Assembly (NCBI RefSeq): GCF_920984675.1
Contig: NZ_CAKLBV010000020.1
Location: 1-64,000 of the forward strand
Direction: 5' to 3'
Source: Methylobacterium sp. Leaf118
GTDB taxonomy: Bacteria; Pseudomonadota; Alphaproteobacteria; Rhizobiales; Beijerinckiaceae
Length of the DNA: 64,000 bases
This document shows, one piece after another, positions 35,522 through 43,737 of the stretch. Within the stretch, counting starts at the first letter, position 1. Every line of letters starts with the position of its first letter. The notes below the pieces were generated by a model. The model had not been told where the DNA came from. It worked only from the letters and a program-made list of their open reading frames with translations, and did not search any database. A program made the position numbers and the translations under genes.

Positions 35522-35708
35522 TATCCAGAAATCATGAGTTTCGACCGCCTCCCGGCCGGTGTGGTTTCAACCCCTTGCCTGTTGCGAACGCTCGGTTCGG
35601 TTTAGGTGTGGAGAGGAGAACCGGCGCTGTTAGTCCGATATGGGTCGCCTTTGACGAACCGGCCCTGACAGCCGCTTTCGACCCATGGCAGAATCTGGCG
35701 GCATGTTG

Positions 35709-36203
35709 TCAAAGCGCCTGGAACATCACCAATGCATCGACATCGCCGTGTGCGGGATGGTGGAAGGCGAGTGGCAACCGCCCGACGATCTCGAACCCAA
35801 GCTTTTGCCAGAGGCGCACCGCCCGCTCGTTCGTGCTCACCACGAAGTTGAACTGCATGCCTCGGTATTTGCGAGACCGGGCGTGAGCTAAGGCATGCTC
35901 GCCCATGCGTCCTGCAACGCCGCGCCCGGTGGCAGCGGCGCTTACCATGAAACCGCAGTTGCAGACGTGGCGACCACCGCCCGCTTGGTTCGGACGCATG
36001 TAGTAGGTCCCGAGGATGATCCCGTCCTCCTCGGCGACGAAGGTCTCCTTATCCGATCCCATCCAGTAGGTGAGCGCCTGCTCCTCGGTCATGTCCCGAT
36101 CAAGCGTGTAGGTCTCGCCAGCGCGAATGACCGGCTCGATGATCGACCAGATACGTGGGGCGTCTTCGGACAGGGCAGCACGGATCAGCATGGCGACGCG
36201 CAT
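35709..36203 (-). CDS. GNAT-family N-acetyltransferase
   Basis: A 164-residue (or 160 if starting at the ATG at 36191) acetyltransferase. GRGVAGRMGEHAL is the acetyl-CoA-binding Q/RxxGxG/A loop, and NERAVRLWQKLGFEIVG is the last motif. The substrate could be an amino acid or a small molecule. It stands alone between intergenic repeats. Confidence 0.88.
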   Translation of the reverse strand: MRVAMLIRAALSEDAPRIWSIIEPVIRAGETYTLDRDMTEEQALTYWMGSDKETFVAEEDGIILGTYYMRPNQAGGGRHVCNCGFMVSAAATGRGVAGRMGEHALAHARSRKYRGMQFNFVVSTNERAVRLWQKLGFEIVGRLPLAFHHPAHGDVDALVMFQAL

Positions 36204-36283
36204 AGCGGTAACCGCGAGGGTCGGAAAGCCATGAGGCTGTAGGTCTGCATCCTACCCTGAGAAGGCGTTCAATACGGCATCAA

Positions 36284-36318
36284 CGAAGGTCCGCTCGCAG
36301 CGGCATAGCGGACCTTCG
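36284..36318. repeat. perfect 12-bp inverted repeat
   Basis: CGAAGGTCCGCT (36284-36295) pairs with AGCGGACCTTCG (36307-36318) over an 11-base loop. It lies in the upstream region of the acetyltransferase gene. No T-run. Similar GGTCCGCT cores occur in the dispersed repeats. Confidence 0.5.
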
Positions 36319-36676
36319 CGAGGTACTTCGTCAGCGACGGCAGGTGCGCCTCGGCTGTTCCAATAGTTCATAGGCTTCAGAGGATTGGACGTTCCAGATT
36401 GTCGAACCATCCATTTGGGATGGGCTAAGCCCCCCCACTGGACCGTTCCACATGGACAAGCCCTTTAGCAGCGCCGAAAGCGTACCGGCGCGCTGGTGCC
36501 GGCAATGGGGTGGGCACCGTAACATCTTCGCTTGAGATCATTGCAGTCGGCTTCGACAACTAGGCCGTTGGCATAAATAATCAAACATTTTTTCGGCAGC
36601 GTGTTACAGTGATGGCTGCCATGATTCGGCATAGTACATTTGACGTAACCAGCCGGCAACGCGCGGAGGGTCTGTC
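36319..36676. other. gene-poor stretch with a possible Cys-rich leftward ORF
   Basis: The leftward frame 36659-36465 reads KCTMPNHGSHHCNTLPKKC, then EADCNDLKRRCYG, with seven cysteines. It has no ATG or ribosome-binding site at its head, so it may be a truncated exported protein. Nothing else is seen. Confidence 0.3.
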
Positions 36677-36937
36677 ATGAAGTACGTCTTGGTCGCTTTC
36701 GGTCTCTTTGCAGGCCTGCTCGCATACGTCCCGACGGAGGCCAATGCCCTCGTCTGCGCTCGCGGCGTCTATCGAGGCGGCTGCGTCGGCCCTCGTGGCG
36801 CGGTTGCCGTCCGGCGCGGATATAACGGCCCGCGTGCGGTTGGGGTTGTGCGACGCGGATATTACGGACCGCGCGCAGTAGGGGTCGTTCGGCGCGGATA
36901 CTACGGGCCGCGGGCGGTCCGTGTGCGACGCTGGTGA
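36677..36937 (+). CDS. small exported Gly/Tyr/Arg-repeat protein
   Basis: An 86-residue protein with a signal peptide (LVAFGLFAGLLAYVPTEANA) and, in the mature part, three tandem copies of RRGY(Y/N)GPRAV-type repeats plus VCARGVYRGGC with two cysteines. GGAGGG lies 6-7 bases before the ATG. Repeat-rich exported peptides of this sort are frequent in methylobacteria (recalled). Role unknown. Confidence 0.7.
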   Translation: MKYVLVAFGLFAGLLAYVPTEANALVCARGVYRGGCVGPRGAVAVRRGYNGPRAVGVVRRGYYGPRAVGVVRRGYYGPRAVRVRRW

Positions 36938-37006
36938 CACCTACTGCCGCCTCTATGGGCCGGCCACACTTGTCCGAATGGCTTAGTCGTTTTTGCTGGG
37001 GGCCGC

Positions 37007-37468
37007 ATGACTGCCTCGCTGAACCCCGCCGCACCTCATCACCTTCCAGCGTTCATCGCCGCTTCTGGGGAGACAGACGTCTTCTTGATGGCAGCGGCCG
37101 TGATCCTGGGGATCGCCGTACTTGCAATTGGGCTCTTGTTCCTGCGCCTGCATACGCTGCCGGAGCGGATTGCCCATAAGAGCCACAAGCTCCAGTTCGA
37201 GATTGTCGCCGTGCTCGGACTGCTGGCCCTCTTCACGCACATCCATCTCTTCTGGGTGATTGGCCTGCTGTTGGCGTTGATCGACATCCCCAACTTCGGG
37301 GGGACGCTCGGCCGGATCGCGGGATCGCTTGAACGGATGGCAGGCATCCCGCGTGGCGAGGCAGCGGGTGACACGCAAGGACAGACCCCTGCAGTGGTCG
37401 CGCTCCCTGAAGCGCAGCCACTGTCACGGCCTTTACCGAAGATCGTTCCAACTAGCACGGGGAGCTGA
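37007..37468 (+). CDS. two-span inner-membrane protein, partner of the membrane-fusion protein
   Basis: A 153-residue protein with two hydrophobic segments (FLMAAAVILGIAVLAIGLLF and an IVAVLGLLALFTHIHLFWVIG stretch) and a polar Pro-rich tail. Its stop lies 2 bp before the HlyD-like gene start, so the two are cotranscribed. Such short membrane proteins often accompany HlyD/EmrA adaptor genes in unassigned efflux pumps. Confidence 0.7.
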   Translation: MTASLNPAAPHHLPAFIAASGETDVFLMAAAVILGIAVLAIGLLFLRLHTLPERIAHKSHKLQFEIVAVLGLLALFTHIHLFWVIGLLLALIDIPNFGGTLGRIAGSLERMAGIPRGEAAGDTQGQTPAVVALPEAQPLSRPLPKIVPTSTGS

Positions 37469-37470
37469 CC

Positions 37471-38706
37471 ATGCTTGAGCTTCTGCTCTGCTCCCTCCTG
37501 ACGATCCTGCCGGACTATCTTTTCCGACGCTTCGGCCAGGGCAAACGATTTGGCAAGGAGATCACGCTTTACTCGGTGTGGTTCGAGCTTAGGTGGGGTA
37601 TCGTTACATGCCTGATGCTTACGGTTGGGCTGATCACGATGATATTCTATTACCATCCTTCTACGAGCAGCGCGACGCTATACTACAGAACCGTACCAAT
37701 CGTTCCCGAGATCAACGGACGTGTGGCTGAAGTCTACGTGCAAGGCGTCAGCGGCGAGGTCGAGCAGGGCAAGCCGATCTTCAGGCTGGACAGTTCGACA
37801 CAGGAGGCCGCAGCGGAGTCGGCGCGGCGCAAGATCGCCGAGGTTGAGGCGGCGATGGTGGCGGCACGATCCGATATCGTGGCCTCCGAAGGAAAGGCCC
37901 AGGAGGCCCGGAGCGCCCTGCAGCAGGCCATCGACGAACTGGAGACGAAGCAGGAGCTGAACAGGCGTGGCGCTGGCATCGTCGCCGTTCGCGAGATCGA
38001 GCGGCTCCAGAACGTCGTGAAGGGCCGGCAGGGCTCCGTCGCGGCGGCAACCGCTGCCAAGCTGAGGGCCGAGGCACAGGTCAGCACGCTTCTCCCCGCC
38101 CAGAAAGCCAGCGCCCAGGCGGCGCTTGCGCAGGCTGAAGTAGAGATCGCCAAGACCACCATCCGGGCTGGCGTGAAGGGGCGGGTGGAGCAATTCACCC
38201 TGCGGCCCGGCGACATCGTCAACCCGTTCATGCGCTCGGCCGGCGTGCTGATCCCCGACGGTGCCGGACGCAAGGCAATCGCGGCAGGCTTCGGACAGAT
38301 CGAGGCGCAAGTGATGAAGGTAGGCATGCTGGCGGAAGTCACCTGCATCTCGAAGCCCTGGACCGTCATCCCGATGGTGGTGACGAGCGTGCAGGACTTC
38401 ATTGCCGCCGGCCAATTCCGAGGTGGCGAGCAACTCATCGACGCGCAGCAGGTTGTTCGACCGGGAACGATCCTGGTCTTCCTTGAGCCGCTCTACCGAG
38501 GTGGCCTGGAAGGCGTGACGCCGGGAAGCAGCTGCATCGCCAACGCCTATACGAGCAATCACGATCTCATCAAGTCGGGCGAGCTCAGCACCACCAAAAA
38601 ATTGGCTCTTCACGCGGTCGATGCCGTCGGGATTGTGCATGCCATGATCCTGCGGCTCCAGGCGCTCGTCCTGCCGATCCAAACCCTCGTGTTCAGCGGA
38701 CATTAG
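37471..38706 (+). CDS. HlyD/EmrA-type periplasmic adaptor (membrane-fusion protein)
   Basis: A 411-residue protein with an N-terminal membrane anchor (CLMLTVGLITMIFYY) and a biotinyl-like half (TVPIVPEINGRVAEVYV). A long coiled coil follows (residues ~110-220, Ala/Glu/Lys-rich), then the returning half (TIRAGVKGRVEQFTLRPGD). It bridges inner and outer membranes in an efflux or secretion pump. No pump or outer-membrane channel gene is nearby, so the partner must be elsewhere or missing. Confidence 0.85.
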   Translation: MLELLLCSLLTILPDYLFRRFGQGKRFGKEITLYSVWFELRWGIVTCLMLTVGLITMIFYYHPSTSSATLYYRTVPIVPEINGRVAEVYVQGVSGEVEQGKPIFRLDSSTQEAAAESARRKIAEVEAAMVAARSDIVASEGKAQEARSALQQAIDELETKQELNRRGAGIVAVREIERLQNVVKGRQGSVAAATAAKLRAEAQVSTLLPAQKASAQAALAQAEVEIAKTTIRAGVKGRVEQFTLRPGDIVNPFMRSAGVLIPDGAGRKAIAAGFGQIEAQVMKVGMLAEVTCISKPWTVIPMVVTSVQDFIAAGQFRGGEQLIDAQQVVRPGTILVFLEPLYRGGLEGVTPGSSCIANAYTSNHDLIKSGELSTTKKLALHAVDAVGIVHAMILRLQALVLPIQTLVFSGH

Positions 38707-38895
38707 GGGCATGAGCCTGTTTCAGCGGAACGCTCCATAACGCTCAATCACCGAATGTCCGCTGTCAGAGGAGAAGTAGCCTCTTGCGATGGCTTGGTTG
38801 AATGCGCGCTTTCCACCCCATCCGGACCTTGAGCGGCTGCGCCTCGGATGTCCGGAAAGGAGTGGAACTCCCATTCCATCAGGAATGCCGGTGTG

Positions 38896-40008
38896 TCAGG
38901 ACACCGGAGAGCCCCGCCATGCCTCGACTGTCTGCCCGCCGAAGATGATCGGCATCGGCAGGTCGAAGATGAAGTAGGGGTTAAGGCCCGGCGGTCGCCC
39001 CGCCGCATCCAGGCGGCTCTGCTGCTCGGGGGACAGCGTGACGTCGAGCGCGGCGATGTTCTGAACGAGTTGCTCCGGGCGGCTCGCGCCCACGAGGACC
39101 GAAGAGACCCCCGGTCGACGCGCGACCCAGGCGAGTGCCACCTGTGCCATTGGGCGGCCGGTCTCTTCCGCCACGGCCCGCAGCACGTCCACCACCGCGA
39201 AGTTGGCCTCCGTAAACAGCATGCTTCCGAATGGGTTGTCGCCGTTCAGCCGCCCGTCGCTGCCGCCGGCAGCCGCGTCGCCCGCGCGGTCCGGGAGCGA
39301 CCGCGCTGAGCCGGCTTCGGCGAGCTTGTCGCGCCCGTACTTGCCCGTCAGCAGACCTGCCGCCAGGGGACTCCATGGCACTAGTCCCATGCCGAGCGCC
39401 CGGCCAGCGGGCAGCACGTCGAGTTCCACCCCACGGTCGACCAGCGAGTAGGCGTATTGCAGGCCGACCGGCTCCGGCAGGCCGTGGGAGCGAGCCAGGG
39501 TGGCGATCTGCGCCGCGTACCACGCCGGCGCGTTCGAGAAGCCGTAGTAGAGGATGTCGCCACGCGTCACGGCATCGGTCAGGGCGCGCAGCACCTCTTC
39601 GGGCGGCGTGGTCCGGTCCCAGACATGCGTCCAGTAGAGATCGATCCAGCCGGTCTTGAGGCGGCGCAGCGAGCCTTCCAACCCTGCGCGGATGTTGCGG
39701 GCACTGTTGCCACCGGCGAGGGGCGTTCCCTGCTCGCGGGAGAAGCCGGACTTCGTCGCGACAACGAGACGGTCGCGCAGCCCGCGTTCCGCGACCAAGT
39801 CGCCTAGCATCGTCTCGCTCGTGCCGCCCGAATAGACGTCCGCCGTATCGACGAAGTTGCCGCCCGCCTCGACGTAGCAGTCGAGGATCGAGCCCGCGGC
39901 CGCCGCGTCACAGCCCCACCGGCCTGCACCGAAGGTCATTGTGCCGAGGGCAAGCGGACTCACCGCCAAGCCCGAGCGTCCCAGGGTCCGATACTGCGTC
40001 AGGTCCAT
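38896..40008 (-). CDS. aldo/keto reductase
   Basis: A 370-residue NADPH-dependent reductase of the (beta/alpha)8 fold. The tetrad is visible as Asp in NFVDTADVY with its Tyr, Lys in VVATKSGF and His in LYWTHVWD. The C-terminus has VLVGASRPEQLVQN for NADPH binding. The ATG at 40008 is the natural start (MDLTQYRTLGRSGL). It is divergent from a LysR gene. Physiological substrate unknown; possibly toxic aldehydes. Confidence 0.92.
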   Translation of the reverse strand: MDLTQYRTLGRSGLAVSPLALGTMTFGAGRWGCDAAAAGSILDCYVEAGGNFVDTADVYSGGTSETMLGDLVAERGLRDRLVVATKSGFSREQGTPLAGGNSARNIRAGLEGSLRRLKTGWIDLYWTHVWDRTTPPEEVLRALTDAVTRGDILYYGFSNAPAWYAAQIATLARSHGLPEPVGLQYAYSLVDRGVELDVLPAGRALGMGLVPWSPLAAGLLTGKYGRDKLAEAGSARSLPDRAGDAAAGGSDGRLNGDNPFGSMLFTEANFAVVDVLRAVAEETGRPMAQVALAWVARRPGVSSVLVGASRPEQLVQNIAALDVTLSPEQQSRLDAAGRPPGLNPYFIFDLPMPIIFGGQTVEAWRGSPVS

Positions 40009-40054
40009 CGTCTCGCCTCGCTGTTGAAGGGCAAGAGGTAATCCGCGACCGGCA

Positions 40055-40067
40055 CCGCAATTAGCGG
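40055..40067. promoter_or_regulatory. candidate LysR operator between reductase and regulator
   Basis: CCGC-AATTA-GCGG is a 13-bp palindrome midway between the divergent starts (40008 and 40104), a typical place for a LysR site. Confidence 0.4.
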
Positions 40068-40103
40068 CTATGGATCGCAAGGGGTTATGAGCTTGGCTCA
40101 GGA

Positions 40104-41006
40104 ATGCGACGCGGCACACTCGACGATTTGGCGGCATTCGCGGCGGTGGCGCGCCATCGCAGCTTCACCCGGGCGGCGGCCGAGATGGGGCTCTCGGCCT
40201 CCGCTCTCAGCCACGCGATGCGGGCGCTAGAAGAGCGGTACGGCGTGCGGCTCCTCGCGCGCACCACGCGCAGCGTCGCACCGACCCCTGCCGGCGAGCG
40301 GCTGCTGCGCTCCGTCACCCCCGCCCTCGACGAAGTCGTCCGGGGCCTCGACGCGCTGGCCGACTGGCGGGGCGAGCCGTCGGGCAGCCTGCGTCTGACG
40401 ACGTTCCCTTACGCCGCGCGGACTATCCTCGAACCGAGGCTGCCCCGCTTCCTTATCGACAACCCGGCGGTCTCGGTGGAGGTGAACGTCGATGACCGGC
40501 TGACCGACATCGTGGCGGCGGGGTTCGACGCCGGTATCCGGTTCGGTGAGACGGTCGAGCGGGACATGGTCGCAGTGCGCGTCGGGCCCGACCTGCGCAC
40601 GGTGGTGGTTGCGACCCCGGATTACTTCGTGCGTCACCCACGACCGGACACGCCGGCAGACTTGGAGGCGCATCGCTGCGTGAACTACCGTTTGGTCGGC
40701 GGAGGTGGCCTTCTGCCGTGGGAGTTCGCCCGCGACGGCCGGGAGGTTCGGGTCCGCGCGAGCGGGCAGTTGATCGCGAACGACGGGAACCTAGCAGCGG
40801 CCGCCGTCAGGGGCGGGGCCGGGCTCGGCTACATGCTGGAGGACGAGGTCGCCGACGACATCGTGGCTGGCCGTCTCGTTCAGGTGCTTGATCCCTGGTG
40901 CCCGCCGTTCCCTGGCTGCCACCTCTACTACCCGGACCGGCAGGTCACCCCGGCAATGCGAAGCCTGATCGAGGCCCTTCGCTGGAGAGGCGGGGCGATC
41001 CGGTGA
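40104..41006 (+). CDS. LysR-family transcriptional regulator
   Basis: A 300-residue regulator with the HTH RSFTRAAAEMGLSASALSHAMRALEERYGVRLLARTTRSV and a LysR effector domain. Divergent from the aldo/keto reductase, the likely target. It resembles, but is clearly distinct from, the other LysR gene at 22589-23485. Confidence 0.92.
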   Translation: MRRGTLDDLAAFAAVARHRSFTRAAAEMGLSASALSHAMRALEERYGVRLLARTTRSVAPTPAGERLLRSVTPALDEVVRGLDALADWRGEPSGSLRLTTFPYAARTILEPRLPRFLIDNPAVSVEVNVDDRLTDIVAAGFDAGIRFGETVERDMVAVRVGPDLRTVVVATPDYFVRHPRPDTPADLEAHRCVNYRLVGGGGLLPWEFARDGREVRVRASGQLIANDGNLAAAAVRGGAGLGYMLEDEVADDIVAGRLVQVLDPWCPPFPGCHLYYPDRQVTPAMRSLIEALRWRGGAIR

Positions 41007-41379
41007 GGCCGCCCCGCGTATTCTGGCACTCAGACATACCTATTGATGTCGTGGCCGCCGCTTATAAATCCGCTTCCCACCCATTGCGGCCATTCACAGA
41101 AGCAACCTGATCGGGTTTTGACCCTAGTCCCCTACGTTTCCAGATGCAGGGTCGGCCCTAGGCTTCCGAGCGATCACGCGTTCGATATCGGCCGCGGGCT
41201 TGCGCCGCTGTTTGGCGGTCATCGCAATTCGACGCTGGGCTGACGGAAAGGATTATCGGGCTCGTCCGCCGCAACCGAAAGGCTCGTCAGCTCGCGCTAG
41301 CGGCCAACCGTGGTTTCCGTAAAATTTCCGTACAAGAGAATTTCTCGGCGCCTGCCGCAAGCTAAGTGCTTGATCCGGC
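41007..41379. other. right-end flank of the island
   Basis: No gene. 41045-41122 resembles the dispersed repeat A/B at its end (CATTCACAG and GGGTTTTGACC). The right arm-site pair lies at 41314-41332 and the tRNA begins at 41380. Confidence 0.5.
41314..41332 (+). promoter_or_regulatory. candidate integrase arm-binding pair, right end
   Basis: TTTCCGTA at 41314-41321 and again at 41325-41332, 11 bp apart, 48-66 bp from the attachment core. Mirrors the pair at 11694-11712. Confidence 0.5.
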
Positions 41380-41425
41380 TGGCGCTCCCAAGGGGAATCG
41401 AACCCCTGTTTTCGCCGTGAGAGGG
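41380..41425 (-). repeat. attR: 46-bp core inside tRNA-Glu
   Basis: Identical to 11541-11586. This is the 3' part of the working tRNA gene and, if integration was of the usual type, was supplied by the island. Confidence 0.92.
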
Positions 41426-41455
41426 CGACGTCCTAGACCGCTAGACGATGGGAGC
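41380..41455 (-). tRNA. tRNA-Glu (anticodon CTC), CCA encoded
   Basis: The reverse complement folds as a cloverleaf. Acceptor GCTCCCA pairs with TGGGAGC, discriminator G is followed by encoded CCA, the anticodon stem is TCGCC/GGCGA and the loop CTCTCAC gives anticodon CTC. The T arm is CAGGGGTTCGATTCCCCTT. It decodes GAG. It is the integration target of the island and remains functional. Confidence 0.97.
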
Positions 41456-41537
41456 TTCCGGGCCGGCGAGGGGTGCTATAGCGAGGCCTCCGCGGCCGGG
41501 CAAGCCGTTTCCGGCGACGCGGCGCGAAAAGTTCGGG

Positions 41538-41565
41538 GCGAGACATCCTGTGCGAGACATCCTGT
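41538..41565 (+). repeat. 14-bp tandem duplication at the RluA-family start
   Basis: GCGAGACATCCTGT occurs twice in a row. The second copy supplies the GTG start (41564). The first makes an upstream GTG whose 5-codon frame ends in a TGA overlapping that start. Confidence 0.8.
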
Positions 41566-42556
41566 GACGGACGAGACGACCATCCACAGCCTCGTGGTGG
41601 AGCCGGGGGCGGCGCCGGAGCGGCTCGACCGCGTTCTAGCGAGGGGCTTCGAGGATCTCTCCCGGGCCCGCCTGCAGGCGCTGGCGCGCGACGGCTTCGT
41701 GGTCTGCGACGGCGTCGCGATCCGCGATCCCTCGCGCAAGGTCGCCGGGGGGAGCCGGATCGAGGTGCGGGTGCCGGCTCCGAAGCCGGCCGAACCGCAG
41801 GGTGAGGCGCTGCCCCTCGCCGTCGTCCACGAAGACGACGACCTCATCGTCATCGACAAGCCCGCCGGGCTCGTCGTGCATCCGGCGGCGGGGCACGAGG
41901 ACGGCACCCTGGTCAACCGGCTGATCGCCCATTGCGGGGCGAGCCTGTCGGGCATCGGCGGCGTGCGCCGGCCCGGCATCGTCCACCGCCTCGACAAGGA
42001 CACGAGCGGGCTCCTCGTCGTCGCCAAGAACGACCTGGCCCATCAGGGCCTCTCGGCCCAGTTCGCCGATCACGGCCGCGGCGGAGCCCTGGAGCGGGCC
42101 TATCTCGCCCTGGTCTGGGGCGTGCCGGAGCCCCGGGCCGGCACCGTCACGGCCGCCTTGGCCCGCTCCCGCCACAACCGCGAGAAGATCGCCGTGGTCC
42201 GCGACGGCGAGGGGCGCCACGCCGTGACGCATTACCGGGTCGAGGGCGTGCCCGACGCCGCGGGGCTTACCGCATTGCTGCGCTGCCGCCTCGAGACCGG
42301 GCGGACCCATCAGATCCGGGTGCATCTCGCCCATCGCGGGCATCCGCTGCTGGGCGACCCCGTCTATGGCGGCGCCTTCAAGACCAAGGCGGCCCGCCTC
42401 GCCGAAGCCCCCCGCGCGGCGCTCGGCGCGCTCGGGCGGCAGGCCCTGCACGCCGTCGAACTTGGCTTCCTGCATCCGCGCACGAGCGAGCGCCTGCGCT
42501 TCGAGAGCCCGATGCCGGAGGATTTCGCCGGCTTGCTCGCCGCGCTGAAAGGGTGA
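41564..42556 (+). CDS. RluA-family 23S rRNA pseudouridine synthase (RluD-like)
   Basis: A 330-residue enzyme. An S4-like RNA-binding domain (~18-80, RLDRVLARGFEDLSRARLQAL) precedes the synthase domain with the catalytic motif GIVHRLDKDTSGLLV, whose Asp attacks uridine. RTHQIRVHLAHRGHPLLGDP is the family's conserved tail. The length and S4 domain fit RluD/RluC. The GTG at 41564 is chosen because the S4 homology starts soon after, although it lacks a strong ribosome-binding site. Confidence 0.92.
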   Translation: MTDETTIHSLVVEPGAAPERLDRVLARGFEDLSRARLQALARDGFVVCDGVAIRDPSRKVAGGSRIEVRVPAPKPAEPQGEALPLAVVHEDDDLIVIDKPAGLVVHPAAGHEDGTLVNRLIAHCGASLSGIGGVRRPGIVHRLDKDTSGLLVVAKNDLAHQGLSAQFADHGRGGALERAYLALVWGVPEPRAGTVTAALARSRHNREKIAVVRDGEGRHAVTHYRVEGVPDAAGLTALLRCRLETGRTHQIRVHLAHRGHPLLGDPVYGGAFKTKAARLAEAPRAALGALGRQALHAVELGFLHPRTSERLRFESPMPEDFAGLLAALKG

Positions 42557-42777
42557 GGGCGGGGCGTTCCGGACGCGTGCGTTTCAGCACCGCGACGGGT
42601 GCGCCCGCGTGACACGTTAAACCCGGACTCCGCTTCGCGCGTTGGACCCTGCGTGACAGCGTTGGTCGCTACCGGGCACGGCGGATTCCCCCTAAGATGG
42701 GGAGCGGCGTGGCCGGCTCAAGAGGAGCGGCCAGGCGTGGAGCCCGCCCGTCTGGGGGGCTGTTGAAGGAGGTGCAC

Positions 42778-43668
42778 ATGGCCGGCGCTCTGCCCGTGCT
42801 TGCCAACGAGGGAGGCCTTTCGCGCTACCTCGATGAGATCCGCAAGTTCCCGATGCTGGAGCCGACGGAGGAATTCACCCTCGCCAAGAGCTGGCGCGAG
42901 CACGGCGACCGCGAGGCGGCCCACCGTCTCGTCACCTCGCATCTGCGCCTCGTCGCGAAGATCGCCATGGGCTATCGCGGCTACGGCCTGCCGATCAGCG
43001 AAGTGGTGTCCGAGGGCAATGTCGGCCTGATGCAGGCGGTCAAGCGCTTCGATCCGGACAAGGGCTTCCGCCTCGCCACCTATGCGATGTGGTGGATCAA
43101 GGCGGCGATCCAGGAATACATCCTGCGCTCGTGGTCGCTCGTGAAGATGGGCACCACCGCCAACCAGAAGAAGCTGTTCTTCAACCTGCGCAAGGCCAAG
43201 GGCCGCATCTCGGCCCTCGACGAGGGCGACCTGCGGCCCGATCAGGTCAAGCAGATCGCCACCTCGCTCGGCGTGCCCGAGCAGGACGTGGTGGACATGA
43301 ACCGCCGCCTCTCGGGCGATACCTCGCTCAACGCCCCCCTGCGCGAGGAGGGCGAGGGCGAATGGCAGGATTGGCTCGTGGACAACAGTCCGAGCCAGGA
43401 AACCGTGCTGGCCCGCGACGAAGAGGGGCGCAACCGTCTCTCGGCGCTCCGCGACGCGCTCGGGGTGCTGAACCCGCGGGAACGGCGCATCTTCGAGGCG
43501 CGGCGCCTCGCCGACGACCCGATCACCCTGGAGGATCTCTCCGGCGAGTTCGGCGTCTCGCGCGAGCGTGTCCGACAGATCGAGGTGCGGGCCTTCGAGA
43601 AGGTGCAGGAGGCGGTCAAGCGCAACCTCGCCACCCGCGAACTGCCCCGGGCCGAAGCCCGGGTCTGA
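42778..43668 (+). CDS. rpoH: RNA polymerase sigma-32 factor RpoH
   Basis: A 296-residue heat-shock sigma factor. Region 2 has SHLRLVAKIAMGYRGYGLP and RLATYAMWWIKAAIQEYILR. The RpoH box is visible as NQKKLFFNLRKAK, and region 4 ends with SRERVRQIEVRAFEKVQ. An AAGGAGG site precedes the ATG at 42778. It directs transcription of chaperone and protease genes. The start and RpoH box distinguish it from RpoD or SigB-like factors. Confidence 0.97.
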   Translation: MAGALPVLANEGGLSRYLDEIRKFPMLEPTEEFTLAKSWREHGDREAAHRLVTSHLRLVAKIAMGYRGYGLPISEVVSEGNVGLMQAVKRFDPDKGFRLATYAMWWIKAAIQEYILRSWSLVKMGTTANQKKLFFNLRKAKGRISALDEGDLRPDQVKQIATSLGVPEQDVVDMNRRLSGDTSLNAPLREEGEGEWQDWLVDNSPSQETVLARDEEGRNRLSALRDALGVLNPRERRIFEARRLADDPITLEDLSGEFGVSRERVRQIEVRAFEKVQEAVKRNLATRELPRAEARV

Positions 43669-43688
43669 TCCCGGCTGTCGTCTCGGCC

Positions 43689-43718
43689 CATCGTCCCGGC
43701 TTTCTGTCCGGGACGATG
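43689..43718. terminator. hairpin between convergent rpoH and lipase-like gene
   Basis: CATCGTCCCGG and CCGGGACGATG are perfect 11-bp arms around an 8-base loop, located between two convergent genes. No T-run, so it is probably a bidirectional or Rho-assisted stop. Confidence 0.55.
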
Positions 43719-43737
43719 CGGGGCCGTTGCGACCTTC

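Larger units (their letters stand above)
11541..41425. mobile_element. ~29.9 kb genomic island integrated in tRNA-Glu(CTC)
   Basis: The island is bounded by a 46-bp perfect direct repeat equal to the 3' portion of the tRNA-Glu gene. The right copy is part of the intact tRNA, and the left copy is truncated at the anticodon loop. An intact tyrosine integrase starts 139 bp inside the left end. Composition is mosaic and two further recombinases are inside, so the island is probably composite. Excision between the repeats would restore the tRNA with its 3' end at 11541. No conjugation genes were recognised, so it may need a helper or be defective for transfer. Confidence 0.85.

Noticed and set aside
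36677..36937. CRISPR-like array from the tandem repeats
   Set aside because: The repeats are in-frame codons of a signal-peptide protein with no spacers of variable sequence, and no cas genes are present anywhere in the window.
38789..38977. A 62-codon plus-strand frame ending inside the aldo/keto reductase
   Set aside because: It overlaps the 3' end of a strongly supported gene and shows no family features.
11541..41425. Prophage or conjugative element
   Set aside because: No capsid, terminase, tail, portal, relaxase of a known Mob family, or type IV secretion genes were seen. Integrase and cargo alone support only a genomic island.
42557..42777. Heat-shock or EcfG promoter upstream of rpoH
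   Set aside because: No CTTGAA/CTATAT or GGAAC/CGTT pair with correct spacing could be found, so no promoter was marked.
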